Assembly (NCBI GenBank): GCA_021399435.1
Contig: JAJTUP010000007.1
Location: 1,178,001-1,242,000, forward strand
Direction of reading: 5' to 3'
Length of the DNA: 64,000 nt
Source: Diaporthe sp. PMI_573
Taxonomy: Eukaryota; Ascomycota; Sordariomycetes; Diaporthales; Diaporthaceae
Numbering within the stretch: the first letter of the stretch is position 1; each line of letters begins with the position of its first letter. Made by a program: the position numbers and the translations under genes. A model generated the notes under the pieces. That model ran no database searches and was not told the DNA's origin. It saw only the letters and a program-made list of their open reading frames with translations. Positions 11,652-23,699 of the stretch are shown piece after piece.

Positions 11652-13749
11652 TTAGATAACTGCAAATGTTTGCAAAATCCGTACGAGTGTGTAGGAGATT
11701 TCCATCAATGCGAAATCTTCTCCAAGGCATTGTCTCGGACCACCACTGAATGGAAAGTAGGCCCAGCCGATGTCAGACAGTTCTCCAGTTTCCCATCTCC
11801 CTGGGCGAAATTCATTGGCATCATCCCCGTAGATACTCTTCATACGTGAATTGACGTATTGAGAGTAGACCACGAGCTCCCCTTTTCGCACTAGGATGGG
11901 GCTCGTTCCGGTCGGCCCGCCTCCTGTGGGTAATATAGTTGTTTCGATGGCTTCACGATTGTTGAGAGGAACTGACGGGTACAGGCGTAAAGCTAAACCG
12001 GCATTGTCAGAGGTAGAACAAGCACATTGGTTTGACAAGTCGGTTAAGAGGGGTTGCAAGTTTATAAGAAAGAACATACTCTCTTTAATGACAAAGGACA
12101 GGAAAGGCATCTTCCTGATCTGTTCCCTACTGGGATGCGTTTCCTCCTTCATGGTTGAAGCAATTTCGTCTCGTAGACGTGCCATAGCGGGTGGGTGACG
12201 GACGAGAAGACGCCTGTTTCCGACATTGTGTGTTAATGTCAAGGATTTATAAACTGCTTTTTTATTTTATCAAGAACTTACAACATCCAGGAAAGACAAC
12301 AGGCAGTCGTATCACGTCCTGCGAGGAGCACATTAAGTAGTTGGTCTCGGAGATCAACCTCTGAATCTGATTCAGCAGCGACCTGGTCGATGAACCAGGA
12401 CATCGCATTGCTGTTTTCTGCACCAGGATTGATCTTCCGGTCATTTTCGGCCATTCTTCTTTCTCGTATGTATTTCTCCACGAAGCGGTGAACATTTCGA
12501 CAAGCTCGACGGAATTCAGTAGGGCTGTATAGGAAATGGAAAGGTGCAAGACGGAATCGCTTCGCAAGTCCTTCCTGCGCGAGCTCAAAGCTGTTGGCGA
12601 AGTCTCTGTTTTCTACGGCTTGATCGATGTTCGCCCGGAGACTATAAACTGAGTGGCCGAACAGCAAAGCCCTGATGCCAGCGCTGGTCAGCAATTTTGC
12701 ATTATCTTTGAAAGCTTTACATAAGACAGAAATAAGGCACACTCTCGAGACATGAGGACACAGAAACGAGAGATGAGATCTTGAGAGACGCCACACTGGT
12801 CCCAGGTGACGACGAGGGACGTAAAATATATGACACTGGATTCATGGCCGGGCATGAGAATGGTAATTTTGATACCTACGTTGCTGTATCCAGAGTCAAG
12901 CTGAAGAAGAGCGGCTGGAGGTCGACTATACCACCAGATGGAATGCAAGCGATGAGGTTGTCGACATGTTCACAAAACGATCCTTCGAGGTGCTGATACT
13001 TTGCCCTGACGAATTGTTTTCTAAGTAGTTCCCTAGAATGCCGCCACTATAGGAGATTCAATTAATAAATTTGGTCGATCCTCGCATACGGAATCAGAAT
13101 AAAACAACGCGAAGCCATCACCAAATGAATTTGGTGCTCTTCTCACGGAATGGGTACCACAAAACCTCCATTGTGGCAAACGCCAGAAAAAGGCGTTCTC
13201 CCGGTGGGCCAGGTCCGGACTTACCGCTTGTCCTTCTTGCGTAAAGATTCCGTTGCCCAAGAGAGGTGCAAAGACGGCGGGCCTGCACCCAAATCCATAG
13301 TCCTTGAAGTTGGTAGATAAGAGTGTCTCGACGTTAGCAGGGTGAAGAACGTGATAGGCCCGCGGTCCGAAAAGAAGATGCTGGCAGAGGTTGTTGCGAC
13401 CGTCGTAGTCTTTGGCAATCGAGCAGAGAAAAGCCAACAAACGATCGTCTGCATTGGAGTCCCAGAGCTGCTTGATCCTGTCGATGCCCAGTGGCCACTT
13501 CTTGGTCAATTCCGGGGGCATTTCGCATCCGTGCTTGCGTGCCAGCGCAAGATCAGCCTATGAGAATGGTTAGAAGGGCATTCTCAAATGCCGAAACAAC
13601 TTTCTGCTTTGCCTTACCTGGTAGTCTCGGAATCTATGAATCAAGGTATTTACAAATCGCGCCGCTACAACAGCAACCACGAGCCAAACCCAAGTACTGG
13701 CAGTTTTGAGCAAGCCGAGCATGGTGGCAAGACCTGGTGAGTTAGCCAT
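11652..13749 (-). CDS. Cytochrome P450 (CYP52-like), truncated by an in-frame stop
   Basis: Six exons (13749-13618, 13557-13225, 13046-12880, 12671-12282, 12213-12080, 11992-11652) encode 498 aa. An N-terminal membrane anchor ([11 protein letters not shown]) points to the endoplasmic reticulum. The oxygen-binding I-helix AGRDTT is at 328-333, the ExxR motif ETLR at 385-388, and the heme loop [10 protein letters not shown] has Cys474. The overall pattern resembles fungal CYP52-type fatty-acid or alkane hydroxylases. Translation stops at TAA (11654-11652), but the same frame continues for 35 more codons to a TGA at 11544, coding for the usual family tail (PEGE..., then SSADGCRV). The gene therefore looks recently truncated at its C-terminus, or the stop is a sequence error. 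Loss of the last beta strands near the substrate pocket could impair function. Confidence 0.82.
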
Positions 13750-14419
13750 GACTGCCTATAGTTTACTTGAGCAAGATTCTATCAGGAAAGAGTACACCTC
13801 GCCTACTTGACGCGGGTCGACGGAGAGGTAAGAGGGTCGGGTCGGGTTGCAAGAGGCCGCGAGGGGCTCTGCAAGGTGTGAGGTGTGAGGGTGTGAGGGT
13901 GTGAGAGGGCCGAGTGCTGCTAGGGTTTTGTTTGTCGCTCGTTGCAATGCTCTGTTGGTGCAGGGGCCGATCATATAGCTGCATGATTAGCCTCAGGTAA
14001 CCCCCAGCGGCCCCCAGTGGACACAACCTTGGAATGTAGATATAAATATGGCTATTGTGCAACCCCGACTGCACCATTCTCTAACTATTTGCCGGGGCAC
14101 AAATTTTGGACCGTATTCTCCCGGTCTTGCACGCCCAACAGGTTCGGATGACAGAGCTGCGCCGCTCTTGTGCATCAGAGGTAGCAAATGTGAGGGCAAA
14201 GATTTGCCAAGTGTCGCACTGATAGACTTAAGCGAGTCGCCAAAGTAACTGTGCGTCTCCCGCCTCCGCACTGCCAGGACTTGCCAGTCGTCTTAAGCTG
14301 TTCCAGCGCAGCTCAGGATCCCTCGACACCTGGGCACTTCATTTTGGAACAACCACATTGCTGCTACTGCAAGGTCAAAAATGTGGTGCGAAAGCCAGTA
14401 TACCTGCCGCCACTAAAGC
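13750..14419. promoter_or_regulatory. Divergent spacer between P450 and NLR
   Basis: This 670-bp spacer lies between the start codons of the P450 (minus) and the NLR (plus). It contains a short GGTGTGAG-type direct repeat near 13878-13906. No gene is seen. Confidence 0.45.
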
Positions 14420-17400
14420 ATGCCGCCGGGCATCACTTGTCTGTACGACGCAGGAGCTAGCAAGGACGGGGTGAAGCTCCAGCTCAATCTCGTTGAGTAG
14501 GTTCCCCGCTCGTTCCGTCGTGGTCATGGGAAACATCGGTCTAAAGATTACAGCATCGTTGCCGTACACGATGTCAACGAGGATTCCGCAGAAGCATGGG
14601 TAGATTCCAGGTCTGGCATCAATTGGCTTCAGGCTTTCCTCCCCGTCGATGTCCAGGTCGGGAGAGTGATAGCATACGGGTATGATGCCACCGCTCTTTC
14701 TTTCTTTTCGGATGGTGCCCCCAAGAACGTACAAAGACTGGCAGAGTCCTTGGTTCAAGAGCTTCGTGCGAACAGGCAGTTCGCAGGGACCCTGAGACGG
14801 CCAATCATCTTCATCTGTCATGGACTTGGAGGTTTGATCGTGAAGAAGAGTTTATCATACTCGTCAACACGGACCGCCCCCAAAGTAGTGCATTTATGGG
14901 ATCAATGCATATCAACCTTTGCTATCCTTTTCTTCGGAACTCCGCATGGCCGGGCAGAGGGCGAAAACTGGGTATCTTTGGAAAGACACTCATCTTCCGA
15001 CGGGCGATCAATCTTCCACAAGGGGACTCTGGTTAGACGTCAGGTGAAAAGTGATGTTCAAGTCTCTCAGTCTGTTGACAACGAATTCTCGCCACTTATG
15101 AAGCAGTTCCACTTGTTTTTCTTTTGGGAAGACCTGCCTACTCGTGTTGGGGATCGGGACATATTCATCGTCGACCCTGAATCTGCTGCACCGAAACTTG
15201 ACAACACTGAGACTTCTGGAATACATTCAACCTACTCTGGAATGGTTAAATTCAATTCTAGGGAGTCTTCGGACTATCATACGGTTATCGCCGCCCTCAC
15301 AACATACTGCCAGAAGGCGCCTGGAATTATACAGCACCGCTGGAAACAGGCTGAGGCAGCTCTGTTACAGCTCCGAGCAGGGGAGGCGTGGGAGCTGGGA
15401 GGCTTTGCATTCGATGTGCACTCCGAGCAACCTTTCCGAAGGCGGTCGATACCGGTTCATCGCCACTTCTATCCTCCACACGGCAGCGCTTCGCACTTCG
15501 TAGGCCGCGAAGACATGTTGGAGACGATCCGCAGGGTGTTCCTCTCAGGAGAAGAGTACAACGATGCCGAGACGCGAAAGTCGTTCGTGGTATTTGGCAT
15601 GGGAGGTTCTGGTAAAACACAGCTTTGCTCTCAGTTTGCCAATGAATATAGGAAGCAGTAAGTCGGAGCCTCATTTCGCAAGTAAATTTCAAAGAACATG
15701 AAACTGAGGGTAGAAATCTCAGATATACAGCAGTCTTCACCATCCACGCAGCTTCAAGGGAGACCATTACGGATTCTTTCTGCAGAATCGGAAAAGTCGC
15801 CGGGCTGGAGCCAACTGAGAATGCCGGGCGTCATTATCTTTCCCAACTGAATGAGCTGTGGCTTCACATCATCGACAATGCTGACGACCGATCATTGGAC
15901 CTCGAAAGTCTCTTTCCATCAAGCAAAGTCGCTCACATCTTGATCACCACTCGATGCCCAGACTTCCGTGCCCATGGGTCACTCGGGGCACTGGAGCTCA
16001 AGGGACTTCGAGAAGATGAAGCCCTGCAACTCCTCCTTACAAAAGCCGACATTCCTGGGCCATGGGATATGCCAACACGAGAAGCTGGAAATCTGATAAC
16101 CAAGACTCTTGGTTATCTGGCTCTGGCTGTCATCCAAGCAGGGAACTGCATTTATCGACGGATTTGTGATCTGAGCGATTACCTGAATCTTCACTCGGCC
16201 GCTAGGAATACGCTCCTCAAGAAGCGCGTGTCCAGCAAAGACCAAGACGAACATGACAACATTGTGCAAGCTGTTTACTCTTCATTTGACGTGTCTCTTA
16301 ATATCTTGCTCAAGCGCCCGAACATTCGACGTCATGATGCATCTGACCTGCTCAAAGTAATCTGTTCCTTTCATTTCGAGCATATTCCCCTAGAGCTATT
16401 CTCGCGGGCTGTCGGAAATCGAATTAGATCGTTGGAAGCTTCCACGCCGACATCATTCTCCGACAAACTTCGCAAGCATCTCCTCCATCGCTTCGAGCCT
16501 CCGAAACTTCTCCCAAACTTTTTGAGAGGTGAAAATGGTCAATTGGACAAGTACCGCATCAACTGGGCTATAGGGGAGCTGCAGTCTCTATCGCTGATCG
16601 ACTTCGACGGGCGGTATATTTCCTTACATCCTCTCGTGCATGCCTGGGCACGTGACACCCTGGGCGCTCAAGAGCGAGGTGTTTGGGCATACATAGCCCA
16701 GAACACTTTGCTAGAAGCCATCTCACTGCCTCCAATCGGCAGCAGTGAAATGGATGGTGAATTTCACCGGGATATACTTCCACATCTCGAGGTCTGCTTA
16801 GCGGAGCACGGGAACCCCATCTCAGAAACTGTGACTAGCCTGCGTGGTTTCCGCATGCAAGCCGCTAAACTTTTCCAACCGACTGTACTTCTGATGCTGC
16901 GAGATGAAGTTCAGAATGCCGCAAAATGTGGTTGGATATTCGCTGAACGGGGCAACTTTGAGAAAGCAAGCACACATTTGGTGATGGTGAAACGAGTTCT
17001 CATCGAGGCCCTGGGGGAACAGAACGAAAGAACTCAGACAGCAATGCTGGGGCTCGCCGGAGTCTATTGGGGCTTAGGCAGGCTCGAGGAGGCCATCGCA
17101 TTACAAGATACTGTGGTGCGCACACGAACACGAATCCTAGGGGCCACAAGTGAAGCAACACTTCAAGCCATGGACCACCTTGGTCGATCATATTGGCTGC
17201 ACGGTATGTACTGTGAGGCTCTCGAACTGCAGAGAATCACGGTAGACCGAATGAAAGTCACTATGCCTACCAATCATCCAAAATATCTCGACACAGTTAC
17301 AGCTCTCGATAATCTAGGAGTGACGCTTGGATCATGGCGAAAATTTGAAGAGAGTCTGCGTGTGCATCAGGAGGTTTTAGAAATCCGCACGCGGCTTCTT

Positions 17401-17757
17401 GGAAAAACACATCTGGATACCCTCACCACCAAGTCCAACCTTGCCATGGCCCTCTTGGACCTGGGGAAGCTTGAAGAAGCAGAAGCTCACATGCAGGAAG
17501 TCTATGAACAACGCCGTCGGCAGCTTGGAAAGGAGCACCCTTGGACTCTCTGGGCTCTTTGTTATCTGGCAAAAGTCTACATCGAGGCAGGATACTTGAA
17601 AAAAGCTGAAGAGATGCTCATTTGGGGCATCGAAGCCGGCATTAGGAGCTTAAAGAAAGATCATCTGGGCGTCCTCATGGGGCGGGGGGAGCTGCCCGTG
17701 TGTACGCTCGTGGTGGTCGACTGGGCGAAGCAGAACGGCTTACCCTCGAAACGTTGA
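14420..17757 (+). CDS. NLR-like protein: degenerate alpha/beta-hydrolase, NB-ARC, TPR repeats (frameshifted end)
   Basis: Three exons (14420-14496, 14554-15657, 15723-17757) give 1,071 aa as written. The ATG at 14420 has an in-frame stop just upstream. The intron 14497-14553 rebuilds NLVDIVAVHD. The N-terminal domain (about 25-330) is hydrolase-like, but the elbow reads ICHGLGG (Gly116) and the usual His position is Tyr253. The NB-ARC domain follows: P-loop GMGGSGKT at 374-381, kinase-2 LHIIDNADD, ITTR, and the GLPL-like LGYLALAVIQAG. From about 640 on come kinesin-light-chain-type TPRs of about 42 residues with HP-x-TL signatures. Fungal NLRs act in self/non-self recognition and programmed cell death. 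The frame is lost near 17690, and the final 20 or so residues are out of frame relative to the family. Confidence 0.85.
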
Positions 17758-18113
17758 GCATGGTAGAGACCTCGCGTGGAGTCGCACACCCGGATTGCGT
17801 ATTTGGCTTGTTGAAGCTAGCTCAGCTCTACATCCGCAAACGCAGTTGGACCACCGCGATAAAAACGTGTCGACTTGCTCTCGAAAGAGCGCGAATGAGG
17901 ATCACTAGTTCACATCCCTTGGCCAAGGAGCTCGAGCACATGCTGGACGTTCTGCAGAACCCTCTTGGCTCTGATTCTGAGCGGCAAGCTCTCGTTCCTT
18001 CGGGGAAATCACCTGAAGAATCAGACAAGCATGCTGAGGCTAATTTCCCTGACGATAAAGCGGTAATATTGAAGGACCCAAATTCTCGAGTGCCGCGTAA
18101 CCCAACGTGGTGA
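17694..18113 (+). pseudogene. Out-of-frame TPR tail of the NLR
   Basis: In the +1 frame after about 17694 the TPR series resumes immediately (VYARGGRLGEAERLTLETL, then KLAQLYIRKRSW) and runs to TGA at 18113. The break follows GRGEL, where a single missing base after CTG explains the shift. No GT-AG intron restores the frame without deleting repeat sequence. The roughly 140 residues include one or two TPR units and a polar C-terminus. Confidence 0.75.
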
Positions 18114-19594
18114 ACGATGCGCGCATATAGCTTTGGCAGTGCCGTGGTATACTGATCTCTTCATACGGTGAATACAATTATGTCCCAGACTGTGATCAGG
18201 TCTGCGAGCGAACCTTTGCATTGGGCGTGTTGTATTTGTGGAGTGAATTCATAGTCTTATAGTTAAGCCTCGCAGCTAATCGACCTAATCATCCAGCATC
18301 CAGCCCGACTCAATAGGATTCGTCGTTATACTCGCTCTGAATCAAGCAGAGCCTATAGTATCTAGAAATACGACTCTTGATACCTGGTAACCTAAACTCG
18401 CATAGTGTTTCGTCGTGAATTACCACCATGGCACATCAAAATATCCCCATTAAACACATGTATAATTCCGAGTAAACGTCGAACGTCAAGATCAATTACA
18501 GATGAGGCCTAGCAACTCCAAATATAGCCTACTGCACCAAATTTACTATTTCAGGGATGTATTAAAGGATAACCTGCCGCCGGTGATGACGGCTACCTAT
18601 GCCCCTGGACCTGTGCGCTTGTCAGCGAGCTGTTTTTATGCCTGGCATCGATGGGAATCTTCAAGCCGTTGTTGGATCTACGGCCCGATATCCGGTCGGA
18701 ATGCCTTTGGTACTGGGCGCCCAGGCATCATTCACCTGTAGTAGAGGTGTGAAGCGCAAGAAGGTACTGTGTAGCTGCCCTTTCTAGCCGCCAAGCGCGA
18801 ATGACTCTTTCTGAGCTGCCCAGTGGAGATGCGATTAGTCGCAGCCGCTTCGCCCCTGACGCCGCAGGGATTTAAAGTCGCGTACCCCGTTCTGTCGGGA
18901 GCACTAAGTCCGTCCCACCCCTTTAATCACATTTTCTGGGCGCCTTAACTTTATTTGACACAACCGTCAACACGAACATGTGAGCAATTGGCTAACGATT
19001 CCAACCCGATCGGCTGTCTGGGTTGGCAATGACTTCATTCCTCATAGGCTCATTGTTGCATCACATCTCTTTCTGGCCAAGGTCTCCTCGTACTGGTGGA
19101 CTTTTCCAGGCTTATGGGGCCCGAACCTGGCGACTCATTTGATTGATGGATTGGTTACAGCGGGGACGGCCCGCGAGCATCCCACCTCGGCTCTCGGAAT
19201 CCTTCTGAGGCTATTCAAGTTTGGCGACATTAAGGTTTTGTGGAGATGTTTTCAAATGTTTGTTCCCCTGAGGACACAATTAACATTGCATCGCCCCTCA
19301 ATGCCACCCCCCCCTGCCACTCTGTCGGAGAGACCACTAACCAGGAGAAGAATGCCGGCCGAAAGTGATGGGAGACAAATTCGTGTGTTGTGTAAATAGT
19401 TGACAAGTCCCTGATTGAAGTTGTTTACTCTTGCATCACCTGTCCGGTCCAGTACTTGCTTCTCCTTTGCCCACATTCGTGTTGATCGACGTTCCCTTTC
19501 GATCGACGACATTCTCTTCCACCTGGCTGGTCCACTCAAGATTCCACACATTCTTTAGGGACTGGAGTGACCAGACCGAGCTGTAGATCTCAAA
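18114..19594. other. Intergenic, 1.5 kb
   Basis: I see no gene in this stretch. The distal part (about 19250-19594) is the upstream region of the xyloglucanase and contains a short C-run near 19307. Open frames on both strands lack family patterns. Confidence 0.5.
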
Positions 19595-22107
19595 ATGAGA
19601 GGCTCCGGACTCATCCTGGCGGCGGCAGCGTCCGTCCGCGCCGCGTGCGATTGGAAGAACGTCCACACCGGTGGCGGCGGTGGTTTCGTCCCGTCTATTC
19701 AATTCCACCCGACCGAGAAGGGCGTCGCTTTCGCCCGTACCGACATCGGTGGTCTCTACCGCCTCAATGACGACGATTCCTGGACTGCCGTTACTGATGC
19801 GAATGGTTTCGCCCACGATGGCAACTGGAACAGATGGGGCGTCGACGCGCTGGCCCTTGACCCTGCCGATGCAAACAAGGTGTACATCGCGGCAGGAATG
19901 TACACCAACGACTGGTGATTTTCTCGGCGCACCTTTCTCGTGGCAAGCTTGCTGATCGTCTCAGGGATCCCAACAATGGAACCATCGCCCGCAGCTCAGA
20001 CAAGGGTGAGACCTGGGAGGTCACCACGCTTCCATTCAAGGTTGGCGGTAACATGCCTGGTCGTGGCACGGGCGAGCGACTTGCCGTCGACCCCAAGAAC
20101 TCCCAAATTCTTCTTTTCGGTGCCCGAAGCGGCAACGGCCTGTGGAAGTCCACTGACGGCGGCGCGACTTTCGCCAAGCTGTCTTCTTTTGAGGCCGTCG
20201 GTACCTTCCGCCCTGGTCCAGAGGGTGATGCCTACAACGGTGACCTCCAGGGTCTGACTTTCGTTACCTTTGATGAGACCTCCGAGGCGGTCAACGGTGC
20301 CACTTCTCGCATCTTTGTTGGTACCGCCGACAACACCACCGCTTCCGTCTACGTCAGCACCGACGCGGGTGCCACCTGGAGTCCTGTTGCGGACCAACCG
20401 GCCGAGTTCTTCCCTCATAAGGCCAGGCTCTCGGTTGCAGAGAAGGTGAGGATACCCGCCGGGATATCATGCGCTGTGTTGCTAACAAGACCTTGTCCAG
20501 GTCATCTATTTCACCTACTCTGACGGCACTGGCCCGTACGATGGTACTCAGGGTGCTGTCTACAGATACGATCTCACTTCCGGCAAGTGGACTGACATCA
20601 CACCGACTTCCGGGAGCGATCTCTTCTACGGTTTCGGTAAGTTATCCCCGGCACTCGTTGTGAGGCGAAGTGGACTGACAATTGCCAAACAGGTGGTCTT
20701 GCCATCGATGCACAGAAGCCCGGCACCATCGTGGTCGCTACCTTGAACAGCTGGTATCCCGATGCTCAGCTCTTCCGCTCTACTGATTCCGGTGCTACCT
20801 GGAAGACGATCTGGAACTGGGGAGCCGATGGCAACGTTGCGCCTCAGTACACCATCAGCGCCAAGAACGTAAGTTTTAACACTTGATGCTCAAGAATTGT
20901 GGCTCACCATAGATAGGCTCCTTGGATCGAGACCAACTTCCTCGACACCGACACTAAGAAGCTTGGCTGGATGATCGAGTCCCTCGAGATCGACCCCCAT
21001 GACAGTGACAGATGGTTCTACGGCACGGGTGTCACCATCTACGGCGGCCACGACCTGACTAACTGGGATCAAAACAAGACTGTCAATATCGAGAGTCTTG
21101 CTTCCGGGATTGAGGAGATGGCCATCTCCAGCCTCGCCTCGGCTCCCGGCGGTTCCGAACTGCTCATGGCTACCCTAGACAACAACGGCTTCACCTACGA
21201 CTCTGTCGCCGACCTTGGTACGGCTCCCCAGACCGCCTGGACCAACCCTTGGTGGGCAAGCAGCGTCTCTGTCGATTTTGCCGGTAATGATGTCACCAAG
21301 GTCGCTCGCATCGGGAAGGCCACCGGCTCTCCTCAGCTGGCTCTCAGCAGCGACGGCGGTGCTACCTGGGCTGTTGTCAACGCCACTGGTACTACTGCCG
21401 CTGATGGTACCGTTGCCTACTCTGCCGATGGTGACGTGATTCTCTGGTCTACCCTCAACGAGGGCGTGCTCGCTTCTCGCGACCAGGGCAAGCTCGAGAA
21501 CGTCACTCTGCCTGCCAGTAGCGTTATCGCCAGCGACAAGAAGAATAGCACCGTCTTCTACGCCGCTTCCAAGGCGACCTTCTACGTCTCCACCGACGCC
21601 GCCACGACTTTTAACGAGTTCCCTCTCGCCAACGTCACCGAGATCCGCCACATCGCTGCTCACCCTGCCCAGGCAGGTGAGATCTGGGTGTCAACCGATG
21701 CTGGTATCTTCCACAGCGCCGACTTCGGCCAGACATTCTCCCCTCTATCTTCCAGCCCGTCCAATGCCCACGCCGTCTCCATTGGCAAGGGTGACGGCAC
21801 TGCTTGGAACTTATACGTCTTCGGCAATGGTTCTGAGGGCAAGAAGCTGTACGGAAGCGCTGATGGTGGTGCTACCTGGGTTGACATACAGGGCTCCAAC
21901 AGCTTCGGTGCTATTGATGGTGCTGCGCTTGTTGGTTCTGCCAATGAGGCCAACGTTGTGTACGTTGGTACCAACGGCCGTGGTGTCATGTACAGCTCGT
22001 GCCCTATCTCCAACTCTACCATCACTTCAGCTCCTCCGCTCTCCAGTAGACACGTTCGTGGCCGTTCCTTCAGGTTTGCGAGGGCTACGCCAAAGCACAT
22101 GTACTGA
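19595..22107 (+). CDS. Secreted GH74 xyloglucanase
   Basis: Five exons (19595-19914, 19965-20445, 20501-20636, 20693-20868, 20917-22107) encode 767 aa. Introns are 48-56 bp with clean consensus. A signal peptide (MRGSGLILAAAASVRA) precedes the mature start ACDWKNV. GH74 enzymes are two seven-bladed beta-propellers that cleave the beta-1,4-glucan backbone of xyloglucan outside the cell. The family signatures GGGGGFVPSI, ARTDIGGLYRL (Asp50), KVGGNMPGRGTGERLAVDP and repeated STD.GATW blade motifs are seen. Asp459 in TLDNNGF sits where the second catalytic acid is expected. There is no CBM1 cellulose-binding module. The protein ends with a short basic tail. A Zn2Cys6 regulator lies convergently next to it. 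Whether it is an endo-enzyme or an oligoxyloglucan-specific exo-enzyme cannot be decided here. Confidence 0.93.
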
Positions 22108-22283
22108 GCGGGACAACTGCGGTTCTCAAAACACTTTGTTTCTCTGTAGATATACTTCGAGCAAATCCTTCCAAGAATGCGATCATATTATAGTTATTGC
22201 ACTCAGATTTCAGTTGATTCAAGTATCCCGCCCGCTGCAATCCGCACCATGAATAGACTAAGTTATAGTACATCCTCTTTACC

Positions 22284-23699
22284 TTATGGTAAGAATACCA
22301 TGTTTTGTAAAGTGTCAATCCTATCAAGCCAGTATGGTTTATGCAAAGTGTACCTATTCCGCCACTCCGATTGAAGGAAACCAACTAGCCTTTGCGAAAA
22401 CAACCTGGAAAAGGGTTTTTGTCTCACGTTGAGAAGGGTGATGATCTCAAGCTGTTGATGGACGTCCGTGACCTCGAGTGAAGCTACCAGGAAAGGGAAG
22501 AATGTATGAAGAGGGTATGTGCCAGTGGCCTCAAAACACTGCTCGAGAAATAAAAAGATGGCTTGTGACTTTGATATTGCAGAATCATCCTCTTCACCGT
22601 ATGGATGCATGAAGCGATGGATCAGGATCAAAGCTGCAAGTTGCTGCACTCGCGCTTGGGTCATCATCGAAATGGCCTCGACTGAGCAGTATTCTTGATG
22701 AAAGCCGGGTGGAAAAGTCGGGTCCCATCTCTGCAGCCTGGCCAGAATGTCTGACCACGATTGTTTCTGCTCAGCTTTTCCTGACGCTACGTTATGCTTC
22801 AGGAGATGAGAAAGTTCGCAGACTTCGTAGAAGAGACAGAGCAGGGGCGAGCACAAGCCGAGAGCGTTATCGACAAATGGTTCCTCTGTCGTCTGGCATT
22901 TGAGAAGTGGAATTTCCCGGCGTACAAGACACTCGATCGTGTGTATAAAAAGGAGGTGGTGTGTATGGGAATTTATAATGGGGTCGTCCACCAAAGTCGG
23001 ATACCACGGTGCAAGCAAGGACAAAGTGAATGTGAGAATGGTGTGTAACGACGAGGTCATTGTCATGATGTGAAACAAGACTAGGCACACCCCCAGTGCA
23101 CTAACAGCCTCGAGCTGATTGGGGTTGATCTCGTTGAGTTGCCTAAGTCTCTTTAGGGCAACAGCGCTACACTGAAACTCAAGGTTGTCGTGGTAGTGCC
23201 AGTCATGCTGGGTCTGTACGTAAGCCGCTGAAGTGGCAAGGTAGGCTTCCTTCAAGGTTGAGGGCGAGTTCCAGAAGCTGTTGAAAATACTGTGTTGGAG
23301 AACATCGGCATATCTGGGACCGAGAGCAACGTCCTTGAGAAAACCATTCTTTGACCAGAGGATGCCAATGGTCTGGCTTTCAAATGGAGGAAGTTCGGGG
23401 GGTAAGATTGAGGCCTCGTTGCGTTTCGGCGACGGACGTGTTGGCGGGCTGTGGTTGTCCCGTTCAGATTGATTTGAGTCTTTGTTTAAATGCACCATCC
23501 AAATGAGTTGATTCCCTGATGTGCATGTAATATCATCTTTGCGTCTTCGCCCTCGTGGAGGAGCAACGCGCATTGAGGTGCACTCGAGCGACGAGTGCTT
23601 ACAACGATTACATTCGTCGGCTTCAGGCTGATAAATGCATTTTCTTCGGACCTTGAAGCACCGATCACAAGATTGTTTGGACGTCATGTTTTGGCCCAT
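22284..23699 (-). CDS. Zn2Cys6 transcription factor
   Basis: A single exon encodes 471 aa. The zinc cluster has cysteines 11, 14, 21, 30, 33 and 40 (CX2CX6CX8CX2CX6C). After a polar linker the protein is alpha-helical and resembles the short fungal transcription-factor class with a PF11951-like C-terminal region: YLATSAAYVQTQHDW, ALKRLRQLN and a middle stretch of hydrophobic helices. The ATG at 23699 is the first in frame; a second ATG four codons later is possible. A small intron after the zinc cluster cannot be ruled out because residues about 42-75 look unlike the rest. The gene is convergent with the GH74 gene, with 176 bp between stops. Target genes are unknown. Confidence 0.8.
   Translation of the reverse strand: MGQNMTSKQSCDRCFKVRRKCIYQPEADECNRCKHSSLECTSMRVAPPRGRRRKDDITCTSGNQLIWMVHLNKDSNQSERDNHSPPTRPSPKRNEASILPPELPPFESQTIGILWSKNGFLKDVALGPRYADVLQHSIFNSFWNSPSTLKEAYLATSAAYVQTQHDWHYHDNLEFQCSAVALKRLRQLNEINPNQLEAVSALGVCLVLFHIMTMTSSLHTILTFTLSLLAPWYPTLVDDPIINSHTHHLLFIHTIECLVRREIPLLKCQTTEEPFVDNALGLCSPLLCLFYEVCELSHLLKHNVASGKAEQKQSWSDILARLQRWDPTFPPGFHQEYCSVEAISMMTQARVQQLAALILIHRFMHPYGEEDDSAISKSQAIFLFLEQCFEATGTYPLHTFFPFLVASLEVTDVHQQLEIITLLNVRQKPFSRLFSQRLVGFLQSEWRNRYTLHKPYWLDRIDTLQNMVFLP

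Noticed and set aside
13756..14271. Minus-strand open frames upstream of the P450
   Set aside because: Low-complexity and unrelated to any family; the real P450 first exon (13749-13618) lies outside them.
18980..19399. Plus-strand frame of 139 codons before the GH74 gene
   Set aside because: No ATG context or family resemblance; it lies in the upstream region of the xyloglucanase.
19996..20418. Minus-strand frame of 140 codons inside the GH74 gene
   Set aside because: Shadow of the xyloglucanase coding sequence, which has matching motifs and splice sites on the plus strand.
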